NCBI GenBank assembly: GCA_035528995.1
Contig: DATKXO010000298.1
Location: 1 to 35,985 of the forward strand
Reading direction: 5' to 3'
DNA length: 35,985 bases
DNA from: DATKXO01 sp035528995
GTDB taxonomy: Bacteria > Planctomycetota > Phycisphaerae > UBA1845
Shown: positions 9,771 through 17,630 of the stretch, one piece after another
How the letters are laid out: the number at the start of each line of letters is the position of its first letter
How positions within the stretch are numbered: position 1 is the stretch's first letter
Notes under the pieces: generated by a model
Databases searched by the model: none
Seen by the model: only the letters and a program-made list of their open reading frames with translations
Told to the model about the DNA's origin: nothing
Position numbers and translations under genes: made by a program

Positions 9771-10580
9771 ATGGTGTTGAAGATCCTGTGCGTAGGCGAC
9801 GTCGTGGGGGCACCCGGACGCCGGGTCTTGGCCCGGGGGCTGCGCAGCCTGACCAGCCAGCACCGGATCGATTGCAACATCGTCAACGTCGAGAACACCG
9901 CCTCGGGCAGCGGTCTGAACGCCAACCTCTACGACAAGCTCATCAACAGCGGCGTCCAGCTCATGACCATGGGGGACCACGTGTTCCGCCGGCGCGACCT
10001 GATCCCCGTGATGGAACGCTCCGATTGCCTGGTGCGGCCGGCCAACCTCGCCCCCGAGGCCCCGGGGCGCGAGTTCGCCATCTACCAGACGGGATCCGGT
10101 CATCGCGTCGCCGTCGTGTCCCTCCTGGGACGCCTGTACATGCGCGTCCAGGCCGACTGCCCTTACCGAGCCATCAACCGCGTGCTCGCGGCCATCCCCG
10201 ACGACGTCCACGCCATCGTTGTGGACATGCACGCCGAGGCCACCAGCGAGAAGATCGCCATGGGCTGGCATCTCGACGGCCGGGTCAGTGTCGTGTTCGG
10301 CACACACACCCACGTGCCCACGGCCGACGAGTGCATCCTGCCCAAAGGCACGGCCTACATCACCGACGTCGGTATGACCGGGCCGTACGACTCGGTGCTG
10401 GGCCGCGACAAGCGGCGGGTCCTGGGCACGCTCCTGAGCTCGGTCCCCTCGTCCTTCGACGTGGCCTCCGGCGACCCGCGCCTGTGCGGCATCGTCGTGG
10501 AAGTGGACAGCGAGACCGGCCGGGCCCTCTCCATCCAACGGGTCCGTTTCGACGACGACGGAGCAGTCGAAAGCCGATAG
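9771..10580 (+). CDS. ymdB: YmdB-like metallophosphoesterase (TIGR00282 family)
   Basis: Cytoplasmic calcineurin-like phosphoesterase of 269 residues; the Bacillus homologue hydrolyses 2',3'-cyclic nucleotides and affects biofilm and motility decisions. Family motifs are clear: VGDVVGAPGR at the start, NVENTASGSGLN, DMHAEATSEK, FGTHTHVPTAD and ITDVGMTGPYDSVLG. The loop that in many members reads GNH reads GDH here (MTMGDHVF), a conservative change at a metal-site position. It is probably translated from the same mRNA as RNase Y, with AGAAGG upstream of its ATG. Assignment is safe; which cyclic nucleotide it acts on in this organism is unknown. Confidence 0.93.
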   Translation: MVLKILCVGDVVGAPGRRVLARGLRSLTSQHRIDCNIVNVENTASGSGLNANLYDKLINSGVQLMTMGDHVFRRRDLIPVMERSDCLVRPANLAPEAPGREFAIYQTGSGHRVAVVSLLGRLYMRVQADCPYRAINRVLAAIPDDVHAIVVDMHAEATSEKIAMGWHLDGRVSVVFGTHTHVPTADECILPKGTAYITDVGMTGPYDSVLGRDKRRVLGTLLSSVPSSFDVASGDPRLCGIVVEVDSETGRALSIQRVRFDDDGAVESR

Positions 10581-10614
10581 CCCGCCACCTCACCGGGCCG
10601 CCGAAACGCGATCC

Positions 10615-11034
10615 GACTGCAACACCAACGGCATCCCGGACGAGTGTGACCTGAGCTGCGCCGGGACCTGCAGCGTGGCCTTCCCAAATGACTGCGGCGC
10701 CAGCCCCGATTGCAACACCAACCGCGTTCCGGACGATTGCGAGCCGGATACCGACGGAGACGGCTTCATCGACGACTGCGACGCCTGCCCCGAGTCGGAC
10801 CTGGGCGAGACCATCGTCATCGACGGCTGCGACAGCCAGGTCCTCAACGTGCTGGGCGACGACGGTTGCACCATGGCCGACCAGGTGGCCCACTGTGCGG
10901 ACGGCGCCGAGAACCACGGCGACTTCGTGAGCTGCGTGGCGCACCTGACCAACGACTGGAACTGGGACGGCCTGATCAGCGGATATCAGAAGGGCCGCCT
11001 CCAGCGATGTGCGGCCCAGTCTGACATCCCGTAG
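10615..11034 (+). pseudogene. Truncated cysteine-rich DCNxNGxPDEC repeat protein, C-terminal remnant
   Basis: The frame encodes SDCNTNGIPDECDLSC, then DCNTNRVPDDCEPDTDGDGF and a C-terminal part ending RCAAQSDIP. The DCNxNGxPDEC units and the DTDGDGFIDDCD segment are calcium-binding-type repeats of large secreted planctomycete proteins. Here the first repeat begins only 35 bases after the ymdB stop, with no start codon, ribosome binding site or signal peptide ahead of it. The first possible start in the annotated part comes after a repeat has already begun. I therefore read it as the tail of a larger exported protein whose 5' part was lost. A short translated protein starting at ATG 10687-10689 or GTG 10672 cannot be formally excluded, but it would lack any export signal. 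Confidence 0.6.
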
Positions 11035-11404
11035 CAGTCGCGGGCTGCCGACCTGCGTCGCCACATGACGGCTCTGCAGCTTGCCGCATGGCACGGTCAA
11101 GCGAAGCTCGGGCGTGGTGTGACCCCCCTCCACCGCCCCGCCTGCGCCGGGACGACGCCACATGCGTCGGCCCTCGATGGCCCTACCTGTTTACAGTTTA
11201 ACTCGGGCGTGAGAGGCGCCACTTCAAGCCCCCCAAACACCGTCACGAGTGGCCCGGGTTCGCCGCCTGTTCAGACTCGGCGCAATGTCGTCTCTTGACA
11301 TGAACCAGGCCCTTCGTACACTCTCATCTCACATTTCCAGATTCGGGTCCGGTGGACAGCGGCTGCCGATCGGACCGAAGAGCTTTTGATCAGGAGGAAC
11401 GAAC
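11035..11404. other. Intergenic region with the promoter and leader of the Kazal-like gene
   Basis: No coding sequence is supported here. The right part holds a strong promoter (11295-11322) and a leader of about 75 bases ending in a full AGGAGG ribosome binding site at 11392-11397. Confidence 0.6.
11295..11322 (+). promoter_or_regulatory. Sigma-70-type promoter of the Kazal-like repeat gene
   Basis: TTGACA at 11295-11300 and TACACT at 11317-11322, spacer 16 bases. The geometry matches the promoter at 7508. Transcription would start near 11329 and reach the ATG at 11405 after a leader of about 75 bases. Confidence 0.75.
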
Positions 11405-12115
11405 ATGAGGGAAGTAGGACCAGCCATCAAACTTGTGCTACTGTTGGCGGTACTTACCGCGATCGGCTTGCCGGACACGGCGTACGCAAAGAAGCCGGGC
11501 GGCGGAGGCGACGACGACTGTCCCCGAGACATCATGTGTCCGGCCTATTGGGACCCGGTGATCTGCGACGACGGCCAGACCTACAGCAACGCCTGCTATG
11601 CCTACGCCGCATGCGCCACCGGGTGCGAGTCCATGGGCCAGGGGCCGATCATCCTGGACCGCGGCGACTGCCCCCGCGACATCCTCTGCCCCGATTACTG
11701 GGACCCGGTGATCTGCTAGGACGGGGAGGTCTACAGCAACGCCTGCTACGCTCACGCCGCCTGTGCCAAGGGGTGCAAGTCCCTGGACGACGGACCGATT
11801 CCGGCCGAACGTGGCGACTGCCCCCGCGACATCCTCTGCCCCGATTACTGGGACCCGGTGATCTGCAAGGACGGTGAGGTCTACAGCAACGCCTGCTACG
11901 CACACGCCGCCTGTGCCAAGGGGTGCAAGTCTCTGGGCGACGGGCCGATTCCGGCCGATCGCGGCGACTGTCCCCGCGACATCCTCTGCCCGGATTACTG
12001 GGACCCGGTCATCTGCAAGGACGGTGAGGTTTACAGCAACGCCTGCTACGCCCACGCCGCTTGTGCCAAGGGGTGCAAGTCCCTGGGCGATGGGCCGATT
12101 CCCACGGACGAGTAG
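11405..12115 (+). pseudogene. Secreted Kazal-like four-repeat protein interrupted by an in-frame amber codon
   Basis: A signal peptide (MREVGPAIKLVLLLAVLTAIG, cut near DTAYA) precedes four cysteine-rich units of 50 residues. Each has the pattern CPRDILCPDYWDPVIC-x-DGEVYSNACYA and following cysteines, which resembles Kazal-type protease inhibitor domains (VC.DG.TY.N.C). Codon 105 is TAG (11717-11719) where units 3 and 4 have AAG (Lys) and unit 1 has GAC. The frame then continues undisturbed for 131 codons to the normal stop at 12113-12115. The product is either a 104-residue protein with one complete unit and part of a second, or a full 236-residue protein if the stop is read through. The strong promoter, perfect AGGAGG and terminator show that expression signals are intact. 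A recent nonsense mutation or a sequencing error is most likely. Inhibitor function is inferred from the fold only. Confidence 0.75.
11516..12112 (+). repeat. Four tandem 150-bp coding repeats
   Basis: Units begin at 11516, 11666, 11816 and 11966, each with GAC-TGC (Asp-Cys). Units 2, 3 and 4 are nearly identical in DNA, including synonymous positions; unit 1 is clearly more diverged. This indicates recent duplication or gene conversion among units 2-4. Confidence 0.9.
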
Positions 12116-12135
12116 TATACCATCAGGTCGTCAAA

Positions 12136-12175
12136 CGCCCCGGAGCGGCCAACCGCCCGGGGCGTTCTCTTTCTC
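12136..12175 (+). terminator. Intrinsic terminator of the Kazal-like gene
   Basis: Stem CGCCCCGG (12136-12143) pairs with CCGGGGCG (12157-12164), extended by GCGG/CCGC around a CCAA loop, followed by the T-rich TTCTCTTTCTC. It lies 21 bases after the stop codon. Confidence 0.85.
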
Positions 12176-12226
12176 ATATCCAGGCCTGCTCGACGGCGGA
12201 CCACGCTCCACAAACCCCCAGGCGCG

Positions 12227-12676
12227 TCAGAACGCCTTCGTCGAGTCCACCAGGATGCACACCGGCCCGTCGTTCGTGGAGCTGACCTCCATGTAGGCGC
12301 GAAACACGCCGCGGCGGACCGTCAGCCCCAGCGCCTCCAGAGCATCGCAGAAGCACGTGTACAGCTCGTTGGCCTGCTCGGGTTTGGCGGCCGCCACGTA
12401 CGACGGGCGCCGCCCCTTGCGGGCGTCGCCCAGCGTCGTGAAGGCCGACACCACCAGCACCGACCCGCCGGCCTGCACCACGTCAAGGTTCAACTGGCCG
12501 CCCTCGTCGTCGAAGATGCGAAGATAGCGCACCTTCTCGGCCATCGCCCGGGCTTCGGCCTCGCCGTCCTCCGTGCTGACGCCGAGGTAGACCAACAGGC
12601 CGGCGGCGATGGAGGCCTCGTAGTCGTCACCGGCTTTCACGGCGGCCGATGAAACACGTTGAACGACGGCTCGCAT
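12227..12676 (-). CDS. dtd: D-aminoacyl-tRNA deacylase
   Basis: Cytoplasmic proofreading enzyme that removes D-amino acids (and glycine from tRNA-Ala) from mischarged tRNA. 149 residues, the usual length. It begins MRAVVQRVSSAAV and carries RKGRRPSY and the NDGPV segment with the Gly-cisPro motif that enforces chirality. The other hallmark, usually SQFTL, reads SAFTTLGD here, so the conserved Gln is replaced by Ala and the following residues are shifted. The ATG has a strong GGAGGAGG site upstream. It is the last gene of a probable minus-strand operon with the membrane protein and the isomerase-like gene. Confidence 0.93.
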   Translation of the reverse strand: MRAVVQRVSSAAVKAGDDYEASIAAGLLVYLGVSTEDGEAEARAMAEKVRYLRIFDDEGGQLNLDVVQAGGSVLVVSAFTTLGDARKGRRPSYVAAAKPEQANELYTCFCDALEALGLTVRRGVFRAYMEVSSTNDGPVCILVDSTKAF

Positions 12677-12750
12677 CAGAAGGACCCTCCTCCGTCGGCA
12701 GGTGGCGTGCTTGTGCCGTCGTATCCGGCGGAACCGACAGTGGCGGGCCC

Positions 12751-14130
12751 TCAGGACGCAGCCGCACTCAACGGGACCGCCCGCACGTACACGAAGGCCA
12801 GCAGGCTAACCGCCGTCAGGACCGCCAACCCGATGAACCGTGCCTGGCCCACCCGCCGCGCACCCCACAGGACCGCCCAGAGCAACAGCAGGTGGCCCGC
12901 CACCCCGCAGACCATGCGACCCAGGGAATGATCCATCGCCGGAATCGCCGACAGCCGGGGCCAGACGGCCATCAGGGACGCCACCAGCAACCCGGCCGTA
13001 CCGGCTATGAACGCCATCCGCGTGGCCGGACCGATCATCTTCCCCGCTGTTGTCCAGGCAACGCCTTCGTGAAGCTGCTGCAGCCACACGCAACGCAGCC
13101 AGTTCCAGAACCAGGCCATCAGCGCCAGTCCGACCAGCAGGGCATTGAGAATCAACGGATAACGGTGCGACAGGTCGGCCGGTCTGCCCGACAGGACCAC
13201 CAGCGTGACACAGCAGACGGCCAGGCTCATCAAGCCCATGCCGACGTCCGCCAGATTGACACTCCAGCCCCGGCCGAGCAGAACCAGCAACGCCACAGCG
13301 CCGGCCCCGGCGATGACCGCCATTGCCAGGGCACCGAGACGCTGTCCGACCGGTTCGGCGTCGATGCCGAATAGCAGATGGTAGCAAACCAGCAGGATCA
13401 GCAGCAGCCCGACCGCCGTGCAACTCGACCGGAAGCCGGGCCAGCGTGGGTCCGGTTCGAGCAAACGATCGGGGTCGGTCCGCATCCATCGAGACCGTTG
13501 CGATCCCCGCCGAACGCCTCGTGCGATGACGAACCCGCACAACACGGCGGCCAGGCCGGCAGCCAGCGCCAACGCCCATGCGCTGCGCACGTACACGCCC
13601 GCTGACGTTTGCAGGTAGATCGGAACCCGCAGTGACAGCCACACCACCCCCAGCAACCCCAGCCAGAAAAGCGGCACGACCAGCCGCCGACTGCGCGTCA
13701 CCAGAAGCTGAAGCCCACAGGACGAGATCAGCAGCCCCCACGCCACCAGGACCCCTGCGAAGGCCGTCGGTGCTTCAGTCGGCGTGAGCGGAGGCCCCGC
13801 CCATAGTTGCGGGACCACATACCGTCCGCGCGACGCAAGCAATGCGAGCAGTACGAAAACCGCGCCGAGACCGGTCGCCGCGGCCGCCGCCCGGAACGCA
13901 CGGGTTGCCCCGCCGGGACCGGGACCAGCATCGGCCGTCGATCCGCTGCGCCGGTCGGTCAGCGCCGCGCAGATCGAACTCACCAAAGAGACAACGGCCG
14001 CCGAAAGGGCGAACCGTGACAGCGAATCGTCAGCATGGATGAGGAACGCCAATGCCACCGCAGCAACAAGGGCGACGACCGATGCGACGATCGGCGGACC
14101 ACCCGCCCGCGGTGTGCGGGAAGCGATCAC
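12751..14130 (-). CDS. Polytopic membrane protein of unknown function
   Basis: A 459-residue protein made almost entirely of hydrophobic segments, about 11-13 predicted by eye, starting with IVASVVALVAAVALAFLI and ending near FIGLAVLTAVSLLAFVYV. The only sizeable hydrophilic parts are a loop at about 57-75 and one near RRGSQRSRWMRTDPDRLLEPDPRW split around the middle of the chain. I do not recognise a transporter or enzyme signature. The start is GTG at 14130, which overlaps the stop of the upstream gene (GTGA), indicating translational coupling. A role related to the upstream sugar-phosphate isomerase-like protein is possible but not shown by the sequence. Confidence 0.75.
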   Translation of the reverse strand: MIASRTPRAGGPPIVASVVALVAAVALAFLIHADDSLSRFALSAAVVSLVSSICAALTDRRSGSTADAGPGPGGATRAFRAAAAATGLGAVFVLLALLASRGRYVVPQLWAGPPLTPTEAPTAFAGVLVAWGLLISSCGLQLLVTRSRRLVVPLFWLGLLGVVWLSLRVPIYLQTSAGVYVRSAWALALAAGLAAVLCGFVIARGVRRGSQRSRWMRTDPDRLLEPDPRWPGFRSSCTAVGLLLILLVCYHLLFGIDAEPVGQRLGALAMAVIAGAGAVALLVLLGRGWSVNLADVGMGLMSLAVCCVTLVVLSGRPADLSHRYPLILNALLVGLALMAWFWNWLRCVWLQQLHEGVAWTTAGKMIGPATRMAFIAGTAGLLVASLMAVWPRLSAIPAMDHSLGRMVCGVAGHLLLLWAVLWGARRVGQARFIGLAVLTAVSLLAFVYVRAVPLSAAAS

Positions 14131-15032
14131 GTCGCCGGAGCCGCCTCCACCGAGGGCGGCACCTTGAGGTTGGGAGGGTTCTTATCCTTGGCGTACGCGC
14201 TGAGGCGCTCGTACGTGTGGGCCAGCCGCTCGCGCATAAACGCCAGGGCCTGGGGCAGCGCGTCTTCTGGGGCAGCCAGGCCGGCCTTGGCCTGCGGCCA
14301 CTCGAAGCTCAGCCAGCCCTGGAAACAGACGCCTTTGAGCAGGTCGATGGCCCGGTCCAGCTCGCAGCTCCCTTGGCCGGGGATCTCGTGGCTGAGGAAT
14401 CGCCCCGTCTCGTCGAACTTGCCGTCGGCGATTCGGAAAACGCCCAGCCGCCGGGCCAGGCGAGGCACCGAGACGGTCGGCCGCTCACCGCGCAGCCGGA
14501 CGTTCAACGGGTTGTGACTGCCCAGCACGCCCGGGTGAGACACGGCGTCCAATACGTACCACAGGTCCTTGCTGGCCAGAAAGTCTCCAGCGTTCTCGAC
14601 CAGGATGGTGACTTGATGGCGGGCGGCCACCTCCACCACCTGCCCCACTTGTTCGGCCACGCGCCCCATCGTTGCCCGGTTTTCCATCCCCTGAGCCTGC
14701 CCGAGGAAGATGCGCACGTACGGGCAGCCGAGCTTTGCGGCCAGTTCGATCGTCTCGTTCACGGCGCGGTGGCTCTCGCCGAGTTCGCGCCGGCTCCAGG
14801 TCTCGAACGCTGCCGTCGAGGCCAGAGAGACCAGTTCCACACCGGCCTCGGAGAACAGGCGCCTGACACCGGCGGGGTCATCCGCCAACTCACGCGCACC
14901 GGGCAGATGGAGTGATCCCCCCAGCCCGCGGATTTCCAATCCGTCGTAGCCGAGAGCCGCCGCCTGGGCCACCATCGTCCCGAGGTCCCAACCGGGACAC
15001 GTCAAAGAGCTGAAACCGACCTTAATGGGCAT
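14127..15032 (-). CDS. Sugar phosphate isomerase/epimerase-like TIM barrel protein
   Basis: A 301-residue protein of the xylose isomerase-like (AP endonuclease family 2) TIM-barrel superfamily. It opens with KVGFSSLTCPGWDL, has the LGYDGLEIRG strand with a typical metal-site Glu, the VTILVENAGDF strand, and a later WLSFEWPQAKAG strand. No signal peptide is seen, so it is cytoplasmic. Members isomerise or epimerise sugars, inosose or hydroxypyruvate, and the substrate cannot be set from sequence alone. The C-terminal tail (YAKDKNPPNLKVPPSVEAAPAT) is outside the barrel. It is the first gene of a minus-strand group and is translationally coupled to the membrane protein gene. Confidence 0.85.
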   Translation of the reverse strand: MPIKVGFSSLTCPGWDLGTMVAQAAALGYDGLEIRGLGGSLHLPGARELADDPAGVRRLFSEAGVELVSLASTAAFETWSRRELGESHRAVNETIELAAKLGCPYVRIFLGQAQGMENRATMGRVAEQVGQVVEVAARHQVTILVENAGDFLASKDLWYVLDAVSHPGVLGSHNPLNVRLRGERPTVSVPRLARRLGVFRIADGKFDETGRFLSHEIPGQGSCELDRAIDLLKGVCFQGWLSFEWPQAKAGLAAPEDALPQALAFMRERLAHTYERLSAYAKDKNPPNLKVPPSVEAAPAT

Positions 15033-15179
15033 CGATGTGTGTCTCCAATCGTTCGCTACGGTCCGCCCAGCGACGGCCGCATCGAGCCAGACAGCGTATC
15101 ACAAGCGGCTCACCGGTCAACGCCCCGGCGGTTCACCACGCCGCACCGCGTCCGTGACACTTCCGGCGGCATTCGTTTG

Positions 15180-15268
15180 GGGTGCCACGGGCGGCTCGTC
15201 CGCCCGTGCGGTCTCTCGGGTGAGCGTCTGGAGCACACACACTGGCAGGCAAGCTGCCAGTGGCACCC
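15180..15268. repeat. Paired-hairpin element with terminal inverted repeats (MITE- or REPIN-like)
   Basis: Outer inverted repeats GGGTGCCAC (15180-15188) and GTGGCACCC (15260-15268) enclose two hairpins of the same design: CACGGGCGG-CTCGT-CCGCCCGTG (15186-15208) and CACTGGCAG-GCAAG-CTGCCAGTG (15240-15262), each with a 9-bp stem and 5-base loop. No open frame is inside. This layout suggests a small non-autonomous mobile or REP-type element. Confidence 0.6.
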
Positions 15269-15369
15269 ACCTGAACCGTCACGCACTGCGCGGCACCGGG
15301 CGTGCCCCCGGAGCGTTCCCGGCCGCGCCGCCGCCTCCTCTGCTGCAAGACCCGTGCCCGCCGGCGGAC

Positions 15370-15402
15370 AAAAAAGCCCCGGCCAGGCCTGACCGGGGCT
15401 TT
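15370..15402 (-). terminator. Intrinsic terminator of the MmgE/PrpD gene
   Basis: On the minus strand AAAGCCCCGG (15402-15393) pairs with CCGGGGCTTT (15382-15373) and runs into six T residues (15375-15370). It lies about 100 bases beyond the stop codon at 15500. Confidence 0.88.
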
Positions 15403-15499
15403 GCCGCACCGCGTTGTCTGATCGTTCGATCGCTGTCTGGACGTTCACCCAGCCGGCGCCACCGCCGCAAAGCGCTACGACACCGCACCGACCCGTGAA

Positions 15500-17329
15500 T
15501 CAGCGACGGCGCGACCGCTTCACTTTCTTCGTCCTGGCGGCTTCCTTCTTCCTGCCCTTCGCTGTGCTCCTCTTGGCCTTGACGGCCTTCTTGGCCGGGC
15601 GCTTCTTTGCCTTCTTAGCCTTCTTGGCCTTTGCGGGTTTGTTCTTGGCTCTTGCCGCCTTCTTCTTGCCCTTGGCCACCTTCCTCTTCGCCTTGGTGAC
15701 CTTCTTGCGGCCCTTCACTTCCTTCTTCGTCTTGGCGACCCGCTTCTTGGCTTTGGCCTTCTCGGCTTTCGCTACCTTCTTCTTGGCCTTCTTCGGGGCG
15801 GCGTCCTTGGCAGCGGGTTTCGCCCAGCCCGTCTTGGCCCCGGCGGCCCTGACCCGCGCCTTCACCTCTTTCTCTACCGCCGCCTCGAATTCCACCCGCT
15901 GGGCTTCATCGCTCTGGACAGCCACGTGGACTTCGTCCACCGCGATCCGGCGGCGTTCCTCCTCGGGCACCAGCAGAGCCATCAGGTCGCCGACGTTCTC
16001 GACTTCCTCCAGCGACATGATCCCGTCCTGGATCCAGCTTCGCTGTTCGGACGAATACGCGCCGGGGATCAGAGACTCGAACTTGGCTTTGATCTCCTCG
16101 ACCGTCATCGGGTCGCGGGCCTCGCCCTTGGGTACGTCCACGCGGGCGCTGAAAGACCGACCGTCGTGGGTCACGATCGTCACCCGCGCCGGCTGCGATT
16201 CGGGAAACAGGCTCTCGAACTCCTCGTTGGCCACGGCCTTGACCGCGTCCATCAGCGGGTGCAGCGACTCGTCGGTGATCCGCTCCGGCATGAACTGGCG
16301 AGGAGTGACCTCGCGATCGGCGATGGCAACGGCCAGGCAATACGGCATGGAGTGGTCGGCCGTCTCCCGCGTGGTCGGGCGGTATTTCGCCGGATCGGAA
16401 AGGATGTCCGCCGCCCGGGCGATGGTCTCCACCGTGATCTGGGCCACGTCCTGCGGTTGGATGTCGTGCTCCTGCACCAGGCTCAGGGTGGCCGTCAGCG
16501 GCGAGTGGGTCAGCGCCTCGATCGGAAAGGCCTTCATGCCGCAGTCGGTGATCTTGAACCGCTTGCCCAGACCGTCGGTCAGCCGCTCCAGGTGCCAACC
16601 GGGCCCGAGGCAGTGAACCAGCCCCTCCTTGCCATCCAGCACGTGCTCCGGCCCCGTGTAGCCTGCCGCCGCCAACAGCGCCGCCCGCACCCCCGCCTGG
16701 GTGGCCATCGGATCCACGGTGTTTTTCATCATGGTGAGCTTGCCCGCCGTCACCGCGCCCAGCGTGCAGCAATGCGAGCCCGCGATGCCGATGGCATTCT
16801 GCATCTGCCCGGCCGACAAGCCCAGCATCCGCGAAGCGACCATCGGGGCCGCAAACGCGGTCAGCGTCGCGTGGTGCCAGCCCCGCTCCCGGATGCCCGG
16901 GTCGGCCGCTTCGCACAGACGCATCTCCATCTCGTAGGCCAGCACGATCCCGACGATCAGGTCCTTGCCGGGCAGCCCCTTCCATTCGCAGATGCCGGTG
17001 GCCGCCGGAATCAGGTCCGACGGGTGACAGGGGTCGGCCTTCCAGTAGATGTCGTTGTAGTCCATCGCCCGGATGGCCAAGGCGTTGTACAGCGCCGCGT
17101 TGACCACGCTGGACCGCAGGCCCGAACCGATGAGCGTGCACTGTGGCTGGCCACCGAATTCTTCGAGGCACCGCAGGAGGATCTGACAGTCCTCATGCCC
17201 GTAGCCTCCCAGAGCGCAGCCGACCGAGTCATACAGGAACCGCTTGGCCGCCTCGACCGCTTCAGGCGGCAGGTCCTTATACCGCAGGCCACAAGCCCAT
17301 TTCGATAGTGTTCCAGTGATGGTCGCCAT
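15500..17329 (-). CDS. MmgE/PrpD family protein with lysine-rich histone H1-like C-terminal tail
   Basis: 609 residues. Residues 1 to about 470 form an MmgE/PrpD protein (2-methylcitrate dehydratase / cis-aconitate decarboxylase fold), seen in AVEAAKRFLYDSVGCALGGY, NALAIRAMDYNDIYW, HPSDLIPAATGICEW and MKAFPIEALTHSPLTA. Members usually have 450-480 residues. Here an acidic linker leads to a 113-residue tail (497-609) made mainly of Lys, Ala, Arg and Val in AKKxxAK-type repeats, ending KRSRRR. Such tails bind DNA or other polyanions in histone H1-like and AlgP-like proteins. The start at 17329 follows AGGAG at eight bases; an upstream extension to 17443 looks non-coding. The substrate is unknown: PrpD itself acts on 2-methylcitrate, but no prpB or prpC neighbours are present. 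The tail is in the same continuous frame, with no sign of frameshift. Confidence 0.9.
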   Translation of the reverse strand: MATITGTLSKWACGLRYKDLPPEAVEAAKRFLYDSVGCALGGYGHEDCQILLRCLEEFGGQPQCTLIGSGLRSSVVNAALYNALAIRAMDYNDIYWKADPCHPSDLIPAATGICEWKGLPGKDLIVGIVLAYEMEMRLCEAADPGIRERGWHHATLTAFAAPMVASRMLGLSAGQMQNAIGIAGSHCCTLGAVTAGKLTMMKNTVDPMATQAGVRAALLAAAGYTGPEHVLDGKEGLVHCLGPGWHLERLTDGLGKRFKITDCGMKAFPIEALTHSPLTATLSLVQEHDIQPQDVAQITVETIARAADILSDPAKYRPTTRETADHSMPYCLAVAIADREVTPRQFMPERITDESLHPLMDAVKAVANEEFESLFPESQPARVTIVTHDGRSFSARVDVPKGEARDPMTVEEIKAKFESLIPGAYSSEQRSWIQDGIMSLEEVENVGDLMALLVPEEERRRIAVDEVHVAVQSDEAQRVEFEAAVEKEVKARVRAAGAKTGWAKPAAKDAAPKKAKKKVAKAEKAKAKKRVAKTKKEVKGRKKVTKAKRKVAKGKKKAARAKNKPAKAKKAKKAKKRPAKKAVKAKRSTAKGRKKEAARTKKVKRSRRR

Positions 17330-17630
17330 CTCGTGTCTCCTGACAGGTGTTCGCCACGGCCGGGATTGTGCCCGGCTGCCCCGTGAATTGCAACTGCCGC
17401 GGCAAGCATCCACCCGGCCAGTGGACCACGGGATGGTCGGCAACTGTTATCGGGTCGGTACCGGCACGGTCGTGACGTGAGTCCCGGACGTCGGCCCGGT
17501 CCAAACGGCCGTTATCGGCGACCTGATCGCGGACGCCGGCCGGCCGGCCTGAAAACGCCGCCACTGAGTGTCCCGGGCGGTCGAATCCGCCGACGTAAGG
17601 GATACGTCATGCCATAATAGGGAGAGCAAT
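17330..17630. other. Intergenic region between divergent genes
   Basis: About 300 bases between the MmgE/PrpD gene (minus) and the small lipoprotein gene (plus). It must contain promoters in both directions, but I see no pair of hexamers good enough to name. A minor inverted repeat ACGT-AAGGGAT-ACGT lies just before the lipoprotein ribosome binding site. Confidence 0.4.

Larger units (their letters stand above)
15033..15499. other. Intergenic region with repeat element and terminator
   Basis: No gene is supported. The region holds the paired-hairpin element at 15180-15268 and the intrinsic terminator at 15370-15402 for the MmgE/PrpD gene that ends at 15500. The remaining parts are GC-rich sequence without recognisable signals. 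Confidence 0.6.

Noticed and set aside
11717..11719. Amber codon as pyrrolysine in the Kazal-like gene
   Set aside because: It replaces a Lys codon in only one of four repeats at a surface loop, and pyrrolysine genes are not seen here. A point mutation is simpler.
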